Source: Pseudomonadales bacterium (GTDB taxonomy: Bacteria; Pseudomonadota; Gammaproteobacteria; Pseudomonadales; Azotimanducaceae). Taken from it: a DNA stretch of 64,000 nucleotides. Under the pieces are notes generated by a model that worked only from the letters and a program-made list of their open reading frames with translations, was not told where the DNA came from and did not search any database. Positions 45,651 to 55,750 of the stretch are shown piece by piece (within the stretch, counting starts at the first letter, position 1; each line of letters begins with the position of its first letter). The translations under genes were made by a program, and so were the position numbers. The stretch covers positions 1 through 64,000 of the forward strand of contig JAJEIQ010000044.1 of assembly GCA_022827905.1 (NCBI GenBank). Reading direction: 5' to 3'.

Positions 45651-45912
45651 TTCCACTATCGCATCCGAACAGGGTGCGCATTCGCCGACTGGCCGAAGCA
45701 TGATTGTTCCACCACGCTGATCGAATGCGCCGGTCAATTCAAGCACGCTGATGGTCATTCTGCGGCCAAGGCGTCCAGGCGCCGGGGTTTACAAGACCAC
45801 GTTTCTGCCGCATAAGATAAATTCGCCCCGACGCATCCAGCGATAATTCGCTTGGGCGCGAACGCGTTGCCTGCAGGCACGCGCATGCCAAACAACCCTC
45901 GGAGAGCAGAAT

Positions 45913-48153
45913 ATGAAGATTTCCATGGCAGCAATCGGCAGCTTTGTTGGGTGCTTGGTAGCCGGCTTGGCCGTTCCAGCCTGGTCGCAGGCAGCTGACC
46001 CCGAATCCGCCGGCACCGCCTCGATGCTGGTCGAAGAGGTGCTGGTCACGGCTCGCAAACGCAACGACCTGGAAAGCGTCCAGGACGTGCCACTGGCCGT
46101 TTCCGCCTTCTCCGGCGATCAGATCGAAGCCCTGCTCGCCTCGGACCTGACCGACATCACCGCCAACGTACCCAACGCCACCGCCTATTCCAGCGCCACC
46201 TTTCCCGGCTACGTCAATTTCTTCATCCGCGGCATGGGCGTGGCCGGCACCGTGCTTTCCGACGACCCAGCGGTCGGGGTGTTCGTGGACGGCGTTTACC
46301 AGGGCGTGTCCGCCGGCATCGTCTTCGACAGCTTCGACCTGGAGGCCGTGGAAGTTCTCCGGGGCCCCCAAGGCACCCTGTTCGGCCGCAATGTGACCGG
46401 CGGCGCAGCGCTGCTGCGCACCCGCCGGCCGACTGAGGAGTTCAGCGCCCGCGTGCGCCTGATCGGCGGCAACGACGGCAACCTGAATGTGGCCGGATCC
46501 ATCAGCGGCCCCATTGTGGAAGGCAAGCTGCTCGGCAAGGTCGCCGTCTTCCACTCCCAGCTGAACGACTGGATGGACAACCCAGCGGGCAAAGCGGCCG
46601 GCTTCGACGACCTCGGCGAGGCCGACCAGCAGGTGGTCAGGGCCGCATTCACTTGGCTCGCCAACGATGACTTCACCGCCGATCTGCGTCTCGAATTCGG
46701 CCAATCGGAGGAAGACCCGCTGCCCATCTGGGCCGTGGACAACACGCTGCTGCTCGGCGTGCAGCCCATTCCCGGTTTGAGCGAGGCGGGTGCCCGCGAC
46801 AGCGACGACCCCATTGCCAACGGCGTCAACGAAAAGCCCCTGGATGCCGAATGGGCGAGCGGCTCAATCGAACTTAACTGGGATCTGCCGACGGGATCGC
46901 TGAAGTCCATAACCGCCCTGCGCGACTTGGAGCAGGAGGACCTGACCCAAGACTTCGACGGCAGCATCATCGCCATCTTCGACGTCAACAACAGCTTCAT
47001 CGAACAGGAGCAGTTCAGCCAGGAGTTAATTTACAACGTGGGCCTGACTGAACGCCTTGACCTGACCGCCGGGTTCTTCTATTTCGATCAAGAGTTCACC
47101 TACGGCGAGCGCCGCTTCGGGGCTTTGTTCGCGGCGCTCGGCGGCGGCCTGCAAGCCCACAGCGTCACCGACCACCAAGTGGTCGGGGTATTCACCCAAG
47201 TCGACATCGCGCTGTCCGAGCAGTGGATCCTGACCTTGGGCGGGCGGCAGTCCTGGGAGGAGAAGGACACGCAGATCGGCCAGTTCGGCAGTTCGCTTAG
47301 CTGCACCGGCTTCGGTGGTGACGATCCCAAGCAGTGCGCGTTCAACTTTGAAGGCGGCGACGACTGGTCCAACTTCACCTACAAGGCCGGCATCCAGTTC
47401 CTCGTCTCGGACGATGCGCAACTCTACGGGTCCTACACCCGGGGTTTCCGCAGCGGCGGGTTCAACATCCGGCAGAACGTCGGCGTGGTCCCCGGCCCCT
47501 ACGACGAGGAAACCGTCGATGCCTTCGAAGTGGGCGCCAAGGCCGACCTCGCCGACGGGCGAGCGCGCATCAATCTTTCGCTGTTCCTCAATGACTACGA
47601 CGACCTGCAGCGCACCGTGGTGGGCACGGATGGATTTCAAACCGTCTCGAATGCCGCAGAAGCGTCCATCAAGGGCATCGAACTAGAAACGTCCTGGCTG
47701 ATCGCCGACGGACTGCTGCTGCAGGCAAACATGGGCTACTTGGATGCCGAACTGCAGAACTTCGTGAATCCTCGCGGCGGCGCTGGCGGCGCGCCGGTTG
47801 TCATTGACGGCACCCGCATTCCCTACATCCCGAAGTGGCAGCGCGAACTGCACCTCACCTACGATATCCCCGTAGGCGTGGGGAACCTGACCCTGCGCGG
47901 CAGCTACCGCTACGTGGGCGATGTCCACTCCACTGACGACAACCTGGGCTTTCAGGGGTCGAGCTACGAGGAATTCGATGCCAGCCTTGCCTACGCACCG
48001 GCAAGCGGCAATTGGCGGGTGGCAGTTTTCGGCAAGAACCTGACCGACAACATCGAAAGCAGCCTAATCACCAACGCCGTGAACCCCGGCTGGATACTGA
48101 ACCAGGCACGCAACCCGGCCCGTTACGGGGTTGAGTTGCTGATGGAGTTCTGA
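45913..48153 (+). CDS. TonB-dependent outer-membrane receptor
   Basis: A 746-residue receptor. Signal peptide 1-27, TonB-box-like VEEVLVTARKR, plug domain with IRGMG and VLRGPQGTLFGRNVTGG, and a long beta-barrel ending in an aromatic strand (ARYGVELLMEF). Receptors of this type with the sequence VEVLRGPQGTLFGRN are common in marine sphingomonad-like and gammaproteobacterial catabolic clusters and take up non-siderophore compounds. GGAGAGC precedes the ATG. The 262-base upstream gap has a 12-base perfect palindrome TGCCTGCAGGCA at 45868-45879 and no gene. Confidence 0.92.
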   Translation: MKISMAAIGSFVGCLVAGLAVPAWSQAADPESAGTASMLVEEVLVTARKRNDLESVQDVPLAVSAFSGDQIEALLASDLTDITANVPNATAYSSATFPGYVNFFIRGMGVAGTVLSDDPAVGVFVDGVYQGVSAGIVFDSFDLEAVEVLRGPQGTLFGRNVTGGAALLRTRRPTEEFSARVRLIGGNDGNLNVAGSISGPIVEGKLLGKVAVFHSQLNDWMDNPAGKAAGFDDLGEADQQVVRAAFTWLANDDFTADLRLEFGQSEEDPLPIWAVDNTLLLGVQPIPGLSEAGARDSDDPIANGVNEKPLDAEWASGSIELNWDLPTGSLKSITALRDLEQEDLTQDFDGSIIAIFDVNNSFIEQEQFSQELIYNVGLTERLDLTAGFFYFDQEFTYGERRFGALFAALGGGLQAHSVTDHQVVGVFTQVDIALSEQWILTLGGRQSWEEKDTQIGQFGSSLSCTGFGGDDPKQCAFNFEGGDDWSNFTYKAGIQFLVSDDAQLYGSYTRGFRSGGFNIRQNVGVVPGPYDEETVDAFEVGAKADLADGRARINLSLFLNDYDDLQRTVVGTDGFQTVSNAAEASIKGIELETSWLIADGLLLQANMGYLDAELQNFVNPRGGAGGAPVVIDGTRIPYIPKWQRELHLTYDIPVGVGNLTLRGSYRYVGDVHSTDDNLGFQGSSYEEFDASLAYAPASGNWRVAVFGKNLTDNIESSLITNAVNPGWILNQARNPARYGVELLMEF

Positions 48154-48198
48154 TTCAGTCCCTGGATGGGCGAAAATCCACGGGGCGGCAGTCCTGAC

Positions 48199-49389
48199 AT
48201 GAGCAACGCCGCCGTCAGCGGCCCGCTGAACCGGGTGTTCAGCATCGACGACATGCGCGAGCGGGCGCGGCGTCGCCTGCCGGGCTTCATCTTCGATTAT
48301 CTCGACGGCGGCGCCGACGATGAATACACGCGCGCCCAGAACGCCCAATCCTTCGCGGCGCTGTCGCTCATCCAGAGAGTTCTCGTCGACGTCGCCCAAG
48401 TGGATACCGGCACCACCCTGCTCGGCATGCCCACCTCAGCGCCCTTCATTCTGTCGAGCACCGGGGCGAGCCGCTTTTACCACTCCGAAGGCGAGCTTGC
48501 GGCGGCCCGGGCCGCCGCACAAGCGGGCGTGATCTACGGCACCACCTCATCGGCGATGTTCTCGCTGGAGGAGGTCGCCGGGGTCGGCGAGGGACCGCGC
48601 TTCTTTCAAGTCTATGTGTTCAAGGATCGCTCCATCACCGGCGAGTACGTCCAGCGCTGCCGGGAGGCAGGCTACGGCGCGATGTTCCTTACCGTGGACT
48701 GCGCCACCGCGGGCAACCGGGAGCGGGACCTGCGCAATCGGCTGTCGATTCCCCCCAAGGCGACGCCGGGGATCATCTGGCAGTTGTTGAAGCGGCCAGC
48801 TTGGACGCTGGATTATTTGACCAATCCAGGCTGGCGCTTCCCTAACGTCGAAGGCTATGTGGATGACTCCACCCGGGACGACTTCGGCTCCGTGGCGGAG
48901 TGGTTCGCGGAACAGCTCGACAAGAGCTACACCTGGGACGATGCGGCGGCGCTCTGCGAGGCTTGGGGTGGGCAGTTCGTCATCAAGGGCATCACCAGCG
49001 TGGCCGATGCCCGGCTCGCGGCGGAGATCGGTGCCACCGGCATCGTCGTGTCCAACCACGGTGGCCGGCAGCTCGACCACGCCCCCGTCACGTTGGAAGT
49101 GCTGCCGGAAATCGTCGATGCGGTGGGCGACCGCCTTGAAGTGCTGGCCGACAGCGGCTACCGGCGCGGCACGGACATCATCAAGGCGCTGGCGCTGGGC
49201 GCCAAGGGCGTGCTGATCGGCAAGGCTTACCTGTACGGCCTTGGCGCCGGCGGCGAGGCGGGTGTGCGCCGCGTGATCGAGATCCTCACCGGCGAACTCA
49301 AGCGCAACATGACGCTCATGGGGCTCACCGACATCGACGAGATCACCAGCGACAGCGTGCGTTGGCGCGACCCGCGCTTTGTCCGTTGA
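48199..49389 (+). CDS. FMN-dependent alpha-hydroxy-acid oxidase/dehydrogenase
   Basis: A 396-residue TIM-barrel flavoprotein of the lactate/glycolate oxidase family. The family signature SNHGGRQLDH holds the catalytic His and Arg; the FMN-binding block includes LADSGYRRGTDIIKALALGA (in parts LADSGYRRGTD, ALALGAKGV). It oxidises 2-hydroxy acids such as lactate, glycolate or mandelate. It lies 45 bases after the TonB receptor in the same direction, probably one transport-catabolism unit with the following amidohydrolase and acyl-CoA dehydrogenase. Confidence 0.9.
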   Translation: MSNAAVSGPLNRVFSIDDMRERARRRLPGFIFDYLDGGADDEYTRAQNAQSFAALSLIQRVLVDVAQVDTGTTLLGMPTSAPFILSSTGASRFYHSEGELAAARAAAQAGVIYGTTSSAMFSLEEVAGVGEGPRFFQVYVFKDRSITGEYVQRCREAGYGAMFLTVDCATAGNRERDLRNRLSIPPKATPGIIWQLLKRPAWTLDYLTNPGWRFPNVEGYVDDSTRDDFGSVAEWFAEQLDKSYTWDDAAALCEAWGGQFVIKGITSVADARLAAEIGATGIVVSNHGGRQLDHAPVTLEVLPEIVDAVGDRLEVLADSGYRRGTDIIKALALGAKGVLIGKAYLYGLGAGGEAGVRRVIEILTGELKRNMTLMGLTDIDEITSDSVRWRDPRFVR

Positions 49390-49450
49390 CGGCAGCGGCA
49401 CGTTGCCTTTGTTAATGCACAGGGAACCACTGACTCTTGGGAGAATCGCC

Positions 49451-50779
49451 ATGATGCATCGGCTATTGAGACGATTGGGCGCGGCACTAGTCCTGCTGGC
49501 GCTTTCCGGCACCGCCGCCGCAGTGGACTGGGTCATCGACCACGTGGACGTCTTCGACGGACGTTCAGAGCAACTGATCGAGAACGTCAGCGTCGCGATC
49601 GCCGGCAACCGCATCGCCGCCGTTGGCCGGAATCTTGAAGCCGCCGAGGGCGCAAGCCGAATCGACGGCGGTGGCCGCGTGCTGATGCCGGGCCTGATTG
49701 ACGGGCACTCCCACCTGGCGCTCATCGCCGACGTGCGCACGCTGCAGCAGATGACCTGGGATGAGATCGGTGCCCGCATGGCGGTGCGGGCCACGGAGAC
49801 GCTGCAGCGCGGCTTCACGTCGGTGCGCGACCTGGGCGGCCCGGTGATGGGGCTGAAGAAGGCCGTCGATGCCGGCCTCGTTGACGGCCCGCGCATCTAC
49901 CCGTCCGGCGCCATCCTCACCCAGACTTCCGGGCATGGCGACTTCCGCTCGCCGCTCGATTTGCACCCCTTCCTCGAAGGCGGCACATCCAACATGCAGC
50001 GGCTCGGCTACTTCCGCATCGTCGATGGGCCCGCCCAGGTCCTCGCCGCAGTGCGCGAGAACCTCAGGAACGGCGCCACCCAGATCAAGCTCATGGGCAG
50101 CGGCGGCGTCGGCTCCGACTACGACCCCATCGATTCCGTGCAGTTTAGGCCCGAGGAAATCCGCGCAGCCACCGGGGCGGTCGCCGATTGGGACACCTAC
50201 GCGGGCGCGCACCTGCACAACGGCCCCGCCATCGAACGCGCGCTCCAAAACGGTGTGAGGAGCATCGATCACGCCTCGCAGATGACCGAAGCCGCCATGC
50301 GCCTGCTGGTCGAGAACGGCGCCTCAATGAACCCGAATTTCGGCTGGAACAAGCTGGTGCTGCAAGCCGGCTTCCTCACCGAGTTCCAGCGCGAGAAGGC
50401 CCGCATCGTGCTCGACAACATCGATGAGAACCTCCGCCTCATTCGCAAATACGATGTCGAGATCACCTTCAACGTCGATGCCTTCGGGGACTACGGCATC
50501 TGGGAAAGCGTCAACGTCGCCGAGTTCACGGAACGGCAGCGGTACTTCTCCAACCACGAAATCCTGCGTCAGGTCACCTCGGTCACGGCAGGTCTGCTGG
50601 CCATGTCCGGGCGGCGCAACCCCTATCCCGGCCAGCTCGGCGTCATCGAGCCGGGCGCTTACGCCGACCTGCTGGTGGTGGCGGGCAACCCGCTGGAGGA
50701 TGCTGCCCTGTTAGCCGACCCGCACCAGAACATTCTGCTGATCGCGAAGGACGGCCGGATCTACAAGAACGCGCTCTGA
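49451..50779 (+). CDS. Exported metal-dependent amidohydrolase
   Basis: A 442-residue amidohydrolase-superfamily protein with a signal peptide ending GTAAAVDW. Metal-ligand motifs are DGHSHL, the carbamylated Lys in IKLMGSGGVG, AHLHN and SIDHAS, close to imidazolonepropionase/Xaa-Pro dipeptidase-like members. It may hydrolyse a cyclic amide or dipeptide-like compound in the periplasm. The start is ATG 49451, with GGGAG upstream; a longer frame to 49379 reaches into the oxidase stop. Residue HSH and the final Asp region (FNVDAFGDYG) suggest an active site is kept. Confidence 0.85.
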   Translation: MMHRLLRRLGAALVLLALSGTAAAVDWVIDHVDVFDGRSEQLIENVSVAIAGNRIAAVGRNLEAAEGASRIDGGGRVLMPGLIDGHSHLALIADVRTLQQMTWDEIGARMAVRATETLQRGFTSVRDLGGPVMGLKKAVDAGLVDGPRIYPSGAILTQTSGHGDFRSPLDLHPFLEGGTSNMQRLGYFRIVDGPAQVLAAVRENLRNGATQIKLMGSGGVGSDYDPIDSVQFRPEEIRAATGAVADWDTYAGAHLHNGPAIERALQNGVRSIDHASQMTEAAMRLLVENGASMNPNFGWNKLVLQAGFLTEFQREKARIVLDNIDENLRLIRKYDVEITFNVDAFGDYGIWESVNVAEFTERQRYFSNHEILRQVTSVTAGLLAMSGRRNPYPGQLGVIEPGAYADLLVVAGNPLEDAALLADPHQNILLIAKDGRIYKNAL

Positions 50780-50823
50780 TTCGACAGCATCGGCTTGATG
50801 GAGCACTAAAGGACCACCTCACC

Positions 50824-51969
50824 ATGGATTTTTCGCCCACCGAAGAACAGCGCATCGCCATCGACTCGTTCCGCCGCTTTCTCGAAGCGGAGATCGCCCC
50901 GGCAGTCGCGGAGCACGGTGACGCATTCATCCCCAAGGACGACATGCGCGAGCTGCTCGTCAAGTTGCTGCCGTTCGGCATGGGCAACGGACTGATCGAC
51001 CAAGCCCATGGCGGCCTGGGCTTAAGCCCGCTTACCGTGGGCCTGCTCTTCGAGGAACTGGCGCGGGTTTCGCCAGACCTCGCCATCGTCGCGCTCATCC
51101 AGATGGAGGCCGGGCTGCTGCTCAGCGCCGGTTCCGAATCCATCCAGGCCGACTACCTAGCCCCTCTGCTGCGCGGCGAGCGCTTCGCCTGCATCGGCAT
51201 CAGCGAACCCGGGGCCGGCTCGAACATCGCCGAGATCAGCAGCCGGGCGCGGCGCGACGGCGACGGTTATCTGATCACCGGCGAAAAGCAGTGGATTTCC
51301 AGCGGCCACTATTCGGACTTCTGCATCTGCGTGGCACGGGACGAGGACGGCCCTGGGGATGGCTTCGGGCTGTTCATCGTGGACCGGGAAGCAGGTTACG
51401 AAAGCCGCAACATTCCCAAGATGGCCCTCAACCGGCAGTCCACCGCCCAACTGCATTTCGACCGGGCAAAGGTGCCGGCGGACAACCTGCTGGCGCCGCC
51501 GGGCGAGGGGCTGAGGCGGCTGATGACCCTGCTTGCCGGGTCAAGACCGCTGGTGGGGCTGTTGGCCGTGGGCGTCGCCCGGGCGGCGCTCGATCACTCC
51601 ATCGAATACGCGAAATCCAGGCAACAGCACGGCAAGGTCATCGCCCGCCACCAGTTGGTGCAGGCACGCATTGCGCAGATGGCCGTTCAGATCGATGCGG
51701 CACGGCTCATGCTGTATCGGGCGCTGGACCTGACCGGCCGCGGCGAGCACGCCAATCTCGAGAGCAGCATGGCCAAGCACTTCGCAACGGAAGCCGCCTG
51801 CGAGGTCACCCGCCACGCCTTGGCCATCCACGGCGGCAACGGCGTGGCGAGGGAGTTTCCGGTCGAGGAACTGTACCGCGTGGCGCCCATCCTATCCGTC
51901 ACCGAAGGCACCCCGGAGATGCAGCAACTGATCATCGGCCGCAGCCTGCTCGGCGAATCGGCCTTCTAA
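50824..51969 (+). CDS. Acyl-CoA dehydrogenase
   Basis: A 381-residue flavoprotein with the classical layout: GISEPGAGSNIAEI (FAD/substrate block), GEKQWISSG, and the C-terminal catalytic Glu in VTEGTPEMQQL. It is therefore the standard branch, unlike the isovaleryl-type enzyme at 27.0 kb. It ends 44 bases before an SDR read on the opposite strand. It is the last gene of the TonB-oxidase-amidohydrolase run. Confidence 0.9.
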   Translation: MDFSPTEEQRIAIDSFRRFLEAEIAPAVAEHGDAFIPKDDMRELLVKLLPFGMGNGLIDQAHGGLGLSPLTVGLLFEELARVSPDLAIVALIQMEAGLLLSAGSESIQADYLAPLLRGERFACIGISEPGAGSNIAEISSRARRDGDGYLITGEKQWISSGHYSDFCICVARDEDGPGDGFGLFIVDREAGYESRNIPKMALNRQSTAQLHFDRAKVPADNLLAPPGEGLRRLMTLLAGSRPLVGLLAVGVARAALDHSIEYAKSRQQHGKVIARHQLVQARIAQMAVQIDAARLMLYRALDLTGRGEHANLESSMAKHFATEAACEVTRHALAIHGGNGVAREFPVEELYRVAPILSVTEGTPEMQQLIIGRSLLGESAF

Positions 51970-52016
51970 CCCGCTTTCGCTACCGCCGCCTGCAATTCCA
52001 GACCTATGAAGAACGG

Positions 52017-52922
52017 TTAGATCTCCGGGGAGACGCCGGTGAGTTCAACGGACAGTGCCCACAGCCGGTCGGCGTCCGCTTCATTCTGGCTGGCGGAGCT
52101 CGGCTTCACCCGGCGCGCTGAACGGGCCATCTCCATGAAGCCGGCCGGACCAAAATAGTCGTTGCCCTGCGCATCCGGCAACGTGGCTGCCATTAGAGTC
52201 GGCAGCGCACCTTCCGCCGGGCTGTTGATGAACGGCCTGATGAGGGGCAATGCGGTCGTGAGCCACTGCGGCAGGTGGCGGGACAGTTCGGTAGCCGCGG
52301 CGCCCGGATGGCAGGCCACCGCAATGGCTGGGCTGCCCGCCCTAGTCAGGCGCTGCTGCAGCGCCTTGCTGAACAGCAGGTTGGCCAGCTTGCTCATGGC
52401 GTAGCGCGCCCCGGCGCTGTAGTGCCGCTCGGCGTGCGGATCCTCGAACTGCATCCGGCCCGCCTTGTGGCCCGCGCTGCTGACGGTGACCACGCGCGCG
52501 CCTTCGCGTTCACGCAGCATGGGCAGCAAGTGCGCCGTCAGCGCAAAGTGGCCGAGGTGGTTCACCCCAAACTGCAACTCGAAGCCGTCCTCGGTCCTGC
52601 CGTAGGGCGGCACCATGACGCCGGCATTGTTGATCAGGACATCGAGTTGAGGCTCCTTGACGACCTCTGCCGCGGCCCGTTGCACCGAAGTGAGGCTCGC
52701 CAAGTCGATTTGGACGCAAGCCAAGTCCGCGTCGGCATGAACGGCCCGAATGCGCTCCATAGCTTGGCGCCCATTCGACGCACTGCGGCAACCGAGCAGC
52801 ACACGGGCGCCGCGCGATGCCAGCACCCGAGTCGCCTCCCAGCCAATGCCCGTATTCGCTCCGGTAATGAGGACGGTGCGGCCCGCCTGCAGGGGCACAT
52901 CCGCTTCCTTGTACAAACTCAT
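52017..52922 (-). CDS. Short-chain dehydrogenase, retinol dehydrogenase-like
   Basis: A 301-residue SDR. Cofactor motif ITGANTGIG, NNAGVMVPPYGRTEDG, catalytic Ser in VTVSSAGHKAG, and YAMSKLANLLFSKAL with Tyr and Lys. This is the retinol dehydrogenase/WWOX-like group. It begins inside the hrcA stop (4-base overlap), so it now rides on the hrcA transcript. This is an unusual partner for hrcA and the point where the catabolic block meets the heat-shock core. Confidence 0.88.
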   Translation of the reverse strand: MSLYKEADVPLQAGRTVLITGANTGIGWEATRVLASRGARVLLGCRSASNGRQAMERIRAVHADADLACVQIDLASLTSVQRAAAEVVKEPQLDVLINNAGVMVPPYGRTEDGFELQFGVNHLGHFALTAHLLPMLREREGARVVTVSSAGHKAGRMQFEDPHAERHYSAGARYAMSKLANLLFSKALQQRLTRAGSPAIAVACHPGAAATELSRHLPQWLTTALPLIRPFINSPAEGALPTLMAATLPDAQGNDYFGPAGFMEMARSARRVKPSSASQNEADADRLWALSVELTGVSPEI

Positions 52923-53947
52923 GAGGGATTCAACGCGTCGCCAAGCAGATGGGCAGTCACGTCCACCACCGGGATGATCTTCTGGTAGGCCATGCGCGTC
53001 GGGCCAACCACGCCAAGCACCCCGGCGATGCGGCCATTGACCGAGTACGAGGACGACACCAAGGAGAGCTCATCGAGCACTTCGTAGCCCGACTCATCGC
53101 CGATGAACAGTTGGATGCCCTCCGTGTTCAGGCATTGGTCGAGCAGGTGCAGGATGCTGCCCTTGCGGGTGAAGGCCTCGAAGAGGCCGCGCACGGTGTC
53201 CGTGTCGGCACTGATGTCGAGCAGGTTCGACTCCCCGGCCACGACAAAGCCCCTGCCCCCAGTTGGCGGCTTGGCGAAGGCTTGGGCGGCCATGTCGAGC
53301 GCCGACTGCAGCAAGCTGTCCATGCGGTCCTTATCGCGCTGCATGCTGGCCAGCAGCCCAGAGCGGGCGTCGCCCAAGGTCAGGCCGCCGAACTCCTGGT
53401 TGATGAAGTTGGCGGCCCGCACCAAGTCCGCTTCCTGGTACTCGTGATCGGTGTGAATGACCCGGTTTTGCACCTCCCGGTCGTTGAACACCAAGATCGC
53501 CAATACGCGTTCCGCATCGAGCTTGAGGAACTCAACATGGCGCAACGCCGCCTGCTCCTGCCGAGGCAGGGTCACCACGCAGGCCATGGAGGTGATGCGG
53601 GAGAGCGCTTCGGAGGCGGACTCAATCAGTTCGGAGGGCGGCAGGTCCGGGTCCAACTGCGCCTCAATGCCTCGCCGCCCGGCATCGTCCAGGGGTTCGA
53701 CGGCCAGCAGGCTTTCGACGAAGAAGCGCAGGCCTTGGCTGGTGGGCACCTTGCCGGCGGAGGTGTGCGGCGACTTGACCAGGCCCCGGCCTTCCAAGCG
53801 GGCCATGATGTTGCGCACCGTGGCCGGGCTGACCGACACGTTCGGCTGCCCGGCCAGCGCCCTTGAAGCCACCGGCCGGCCATTGCTGATGTAGGTCTCC
53901 ACCAACAGCTTGAATAGCTGCTCGGTGCGCTCGTCAACTTGATCCAA
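52919..53947 (-). CDS. hrcA: Heat-inducible transcriptional repressor HrcA
   Basis: A 342-residue repressor that binds CIRCE operators and is kept active by GroESL. N-terminal winged helix: SPATVRNIMARLEGRGLVKSPHTSAGKVPT (in parts VRNIMARLEGRGLV and SPHTSAGKVPTSQGLRFF), a GAF-like central domain, and a C-terminus with LGVVGPTRMAYQKIIPVVD. TTG 53947 has GGAG 8 bases upstream. No CIRCE repeat is seen near hrcA, dnaK or grpE. A CTTGAA at 53997-53992 with a poor -10 at proper spacing hints at weak sigma-32 control. Confidence 0.95.
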   Translation of the reverse strand: MDQVDERTEQLFKLLVETYISNGRPVASRALAGQPNVSVSPATVRNIMARLEGRGLVKSPHTSAGKVPTSQGLRFFVESLLAVEPLDDAGRRGIEAQLDPDLPPSELIESASEALSRITSMACVVTLPRQEQAALRHVEFLKLDAERVLAILVFNDREVQNRVIHTDHEYQEADLVRAANFINQEFGGLTLGDARSGLLASMQRDKDRMDSLLQSALDMAAQAFAKPPTGGRGFVVAGESNLLDISADTDTVRGLFEAFTRKGSILHLLDQCLNTEGIQLFIGDESGYEVLDELSLVSSSYSVNGRIAGVLGVVGPTRMAYQKIIPVVDVTAHLLGDALNPS

Positions 53948-54030
53948 TGCCTACACTCCTCAATGCGACTAAACCGGCCAACCCGTCAGCCTTCAAGTAA
54001 TATGTTCCTTTTTGCCCCAGCGTCAAGAAC

Positions 54031-55677
54031 TTGCTGAAGCAACTGACCATTCGGGACTTCGCCTTGGTGGCCAAGGTGGACGTCGCCTTCGACCGCGGCC
54101 TGACCGTGGTGACGGGCGAATCCGGCGCTGGCAAGTCCATCCTGATGAACGCCTTGGCCTTGGTGGTGGGCGAACGGGCGCGAACCGATTTGATTCGGCC
54201 AGGGGCCCAGCGGGCGGAGGTGACGGCGGAATTCGACGTCGCCGAACACTCGGCGTCGTTCGACGCCCTCAAGGCTGCCGACCTCGACGACGCCGATGCG
54301 CCCCACCGCTGCCTGCTACGCCGGGTCATCGGGGTCGATGGGCGCTCCAGGGCCTTCGTCAACGGTGTCCCGGTGAATCTGGGCATGGTGCGGGAACTCA
54401 CCGAAGGGCTGATCGACATCCACAGCCAGGATGAGAACCAACGGCTCGCCCGACGCGAGGTGCAACTCGGCCTGCTCGACGCCTACGGCGTCCCCGCCGG
54501 CGACCGTCAGGGCATGGCCAACGCCTACCGCGCCGCCCGCAAAGCCGAAAAAACCCTGGCTGCCCTCGAAGCCGAACTCGCCAACGCCGAGGACCGCCGG
54601 GCACTGCTGCGCTATCAACTCGATGAATTGCAAGCCTTGGATCCCGCTCAAGGCGAATTTGAATCCCTGGAGGCCGAGTTTCGCCGCCTCTCCCAAGCCC
54701 AGGACATCCAGGAGGCGGTGCGCCAAGCCATCGATTGCCTGTCGGACATGGCCGACGCACGCCGCAGCCAAAGGCAACTGAGCGGCATCGACGATGAGCA
54801 CCCCAAGCTGGTCCAAGCACGGGATGCCTTGAGTTCAGCGCTGCAGTTGATCGACGACGCCGCTCACGACTTGAGTGGCTACGTTGATGCCTTCGACACC
54901 GAACCCGCCCACCTATCCCAAGTTACGGAACGGCTCGACCGGTTTCACGACCTGTCCCGCAAGCACCGCGTGGCTCCGGAAAAACTGGCGGAACACGCCA
55001 AGGGCTTGGCCGCGGAACTTAAGGCGCAGGCAACCGAGCGCCAGAACGTCGACGCGCTCAAGGAAGAGGCTAGCCGGTGGAACGATGAGTTCAACCGCCT
55101 CGCCGGGCGCGTCAGTTCTGCCCGCCGCGAAGCCGCCCAAGCCTTTGCCGCCGAAGTGAGCGCTCACATGCAAGCCTTGGGCATGGCGGGCGGCACATTC
55201 GAAGTGGCCTTTGAGGCGGCCAATTCGGAGCGCGGCTTGGAAACCGCGGAATTCCAGGTGACCACCAACCCCAAGTATCCCGCCGGCAGTTTGGCCCGCA
55301 TTGCCTCCGGGGGCGAACGGGCGCGCCTCAGCCTAGCGGTATCCGTCGTTGCCGCGCAGAAGATGCGCCTCCCCTGCCTCGTGCTCGACGAAGCCGATGT
55401 GGGCGTCGGCGGCACCACCGCCGACATCGTCGGCCGCCTGCTGCGCGATCTCGGCAACCGCACCCAAGTGATTTGCGTCACCCACGCGCCCCAGGTCGCT
55501 GCCCTCGGCAACAGCCATCTCGTGGTGGAGAAGGACGCCGCCCAGACCGTGCACCTGCGCTGCGTCACCGCCGACAACCGCACCGAGGAGGTGGCCCGCA
55601 TGCTGGCCGGGGCCGACCTCACCGACAAAACTCGCGCCTACGCCCGCACCCTGCTTGAGGAGGCGGGGTCGAGCTAG
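54031..55677 (+). CDS. recN: DNA repair protein RecN
   Basis: An SMC-like ATPase for double-strand-break repair. The Walker A motif is GESGAGKSILMNAL at residues 30-43, the middle is a long coiled coil (about 150-360), and the signature ASGGERARLSL with Walker B CLVLDEADVGVGG is C-terminal. The 548-residue length is typical (553). TTG 54031 gives the usual MLKQLTIRDFALV. It diverges from hrcA, separated by 83 bases. In related genomes recN precedes fur and bamE; here bamE follows directly. Confidence 0.96.
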   Translation: MLKQLTIRDFALVAKVDVAFDRGLTVVTGESGAGKSILMNALALVVGERARTDLIRPGAQRAEVTAEFDVAEHSASFDALKAADLDDADAPHRCLLRRVIGVDGRSRAFVNGVPVNLGMVRELTEGLIDIHSQDENQRLARREVQLGLLDAYGVPAGDRQGMANAYRAARKAEKTLAALEAELANAEDRRALLRYQLDELQALDPAQGEFESLEAEFRRLSQAQDIQEAVRQAIDCLSDMADARRSQRQLSGIDDEHPKLVQARDALSSALQLIDDAAHDLSGYVDAFDTEPAHLSQVTERLDRFHDLSRKHRVAPEKLAEHAKGLAAELKAQATERQNVDALKEEASRWNDEFNRLAGRVSSARREAAQAFAAEVSAHMQALGMAGGTFEVAFEAANSERGLETAEFQVTTNPKYPAGSLARIASGGERARLSLAVSVVAAQKMRLPCLVLDEADVGVGGTTADIVGRLLRDLGNRTQVICVTHAPQVAALGNSHLVVEKDAAQTVHLRCVTADNRTEEVARMLAGADLTDKTRAYARTLLEEAGSS

Positions 55678-55750
55678 CTCGCTTCGCACTTTGTCCCGGC
55701 CGGGATTTGCCGCTACCATTCGCCGCCTGCAAACGCTACCGGATGCCCCG

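Noticed and set aside
45868-45879. 12-base palindrome TGCCTGCAGGCA as an operator
   Set aside because: Suggestive but single, includes a common restriction-type core, and no regulator can be linked to it; mentioned only with the TonB receptor.
53948-54030. CIRCE operator at hrcA
   Set aside because: Only isolated CACTC-like words are seen; no TTAGCACTC-N9-GAGTGCTAA inverted repeat.
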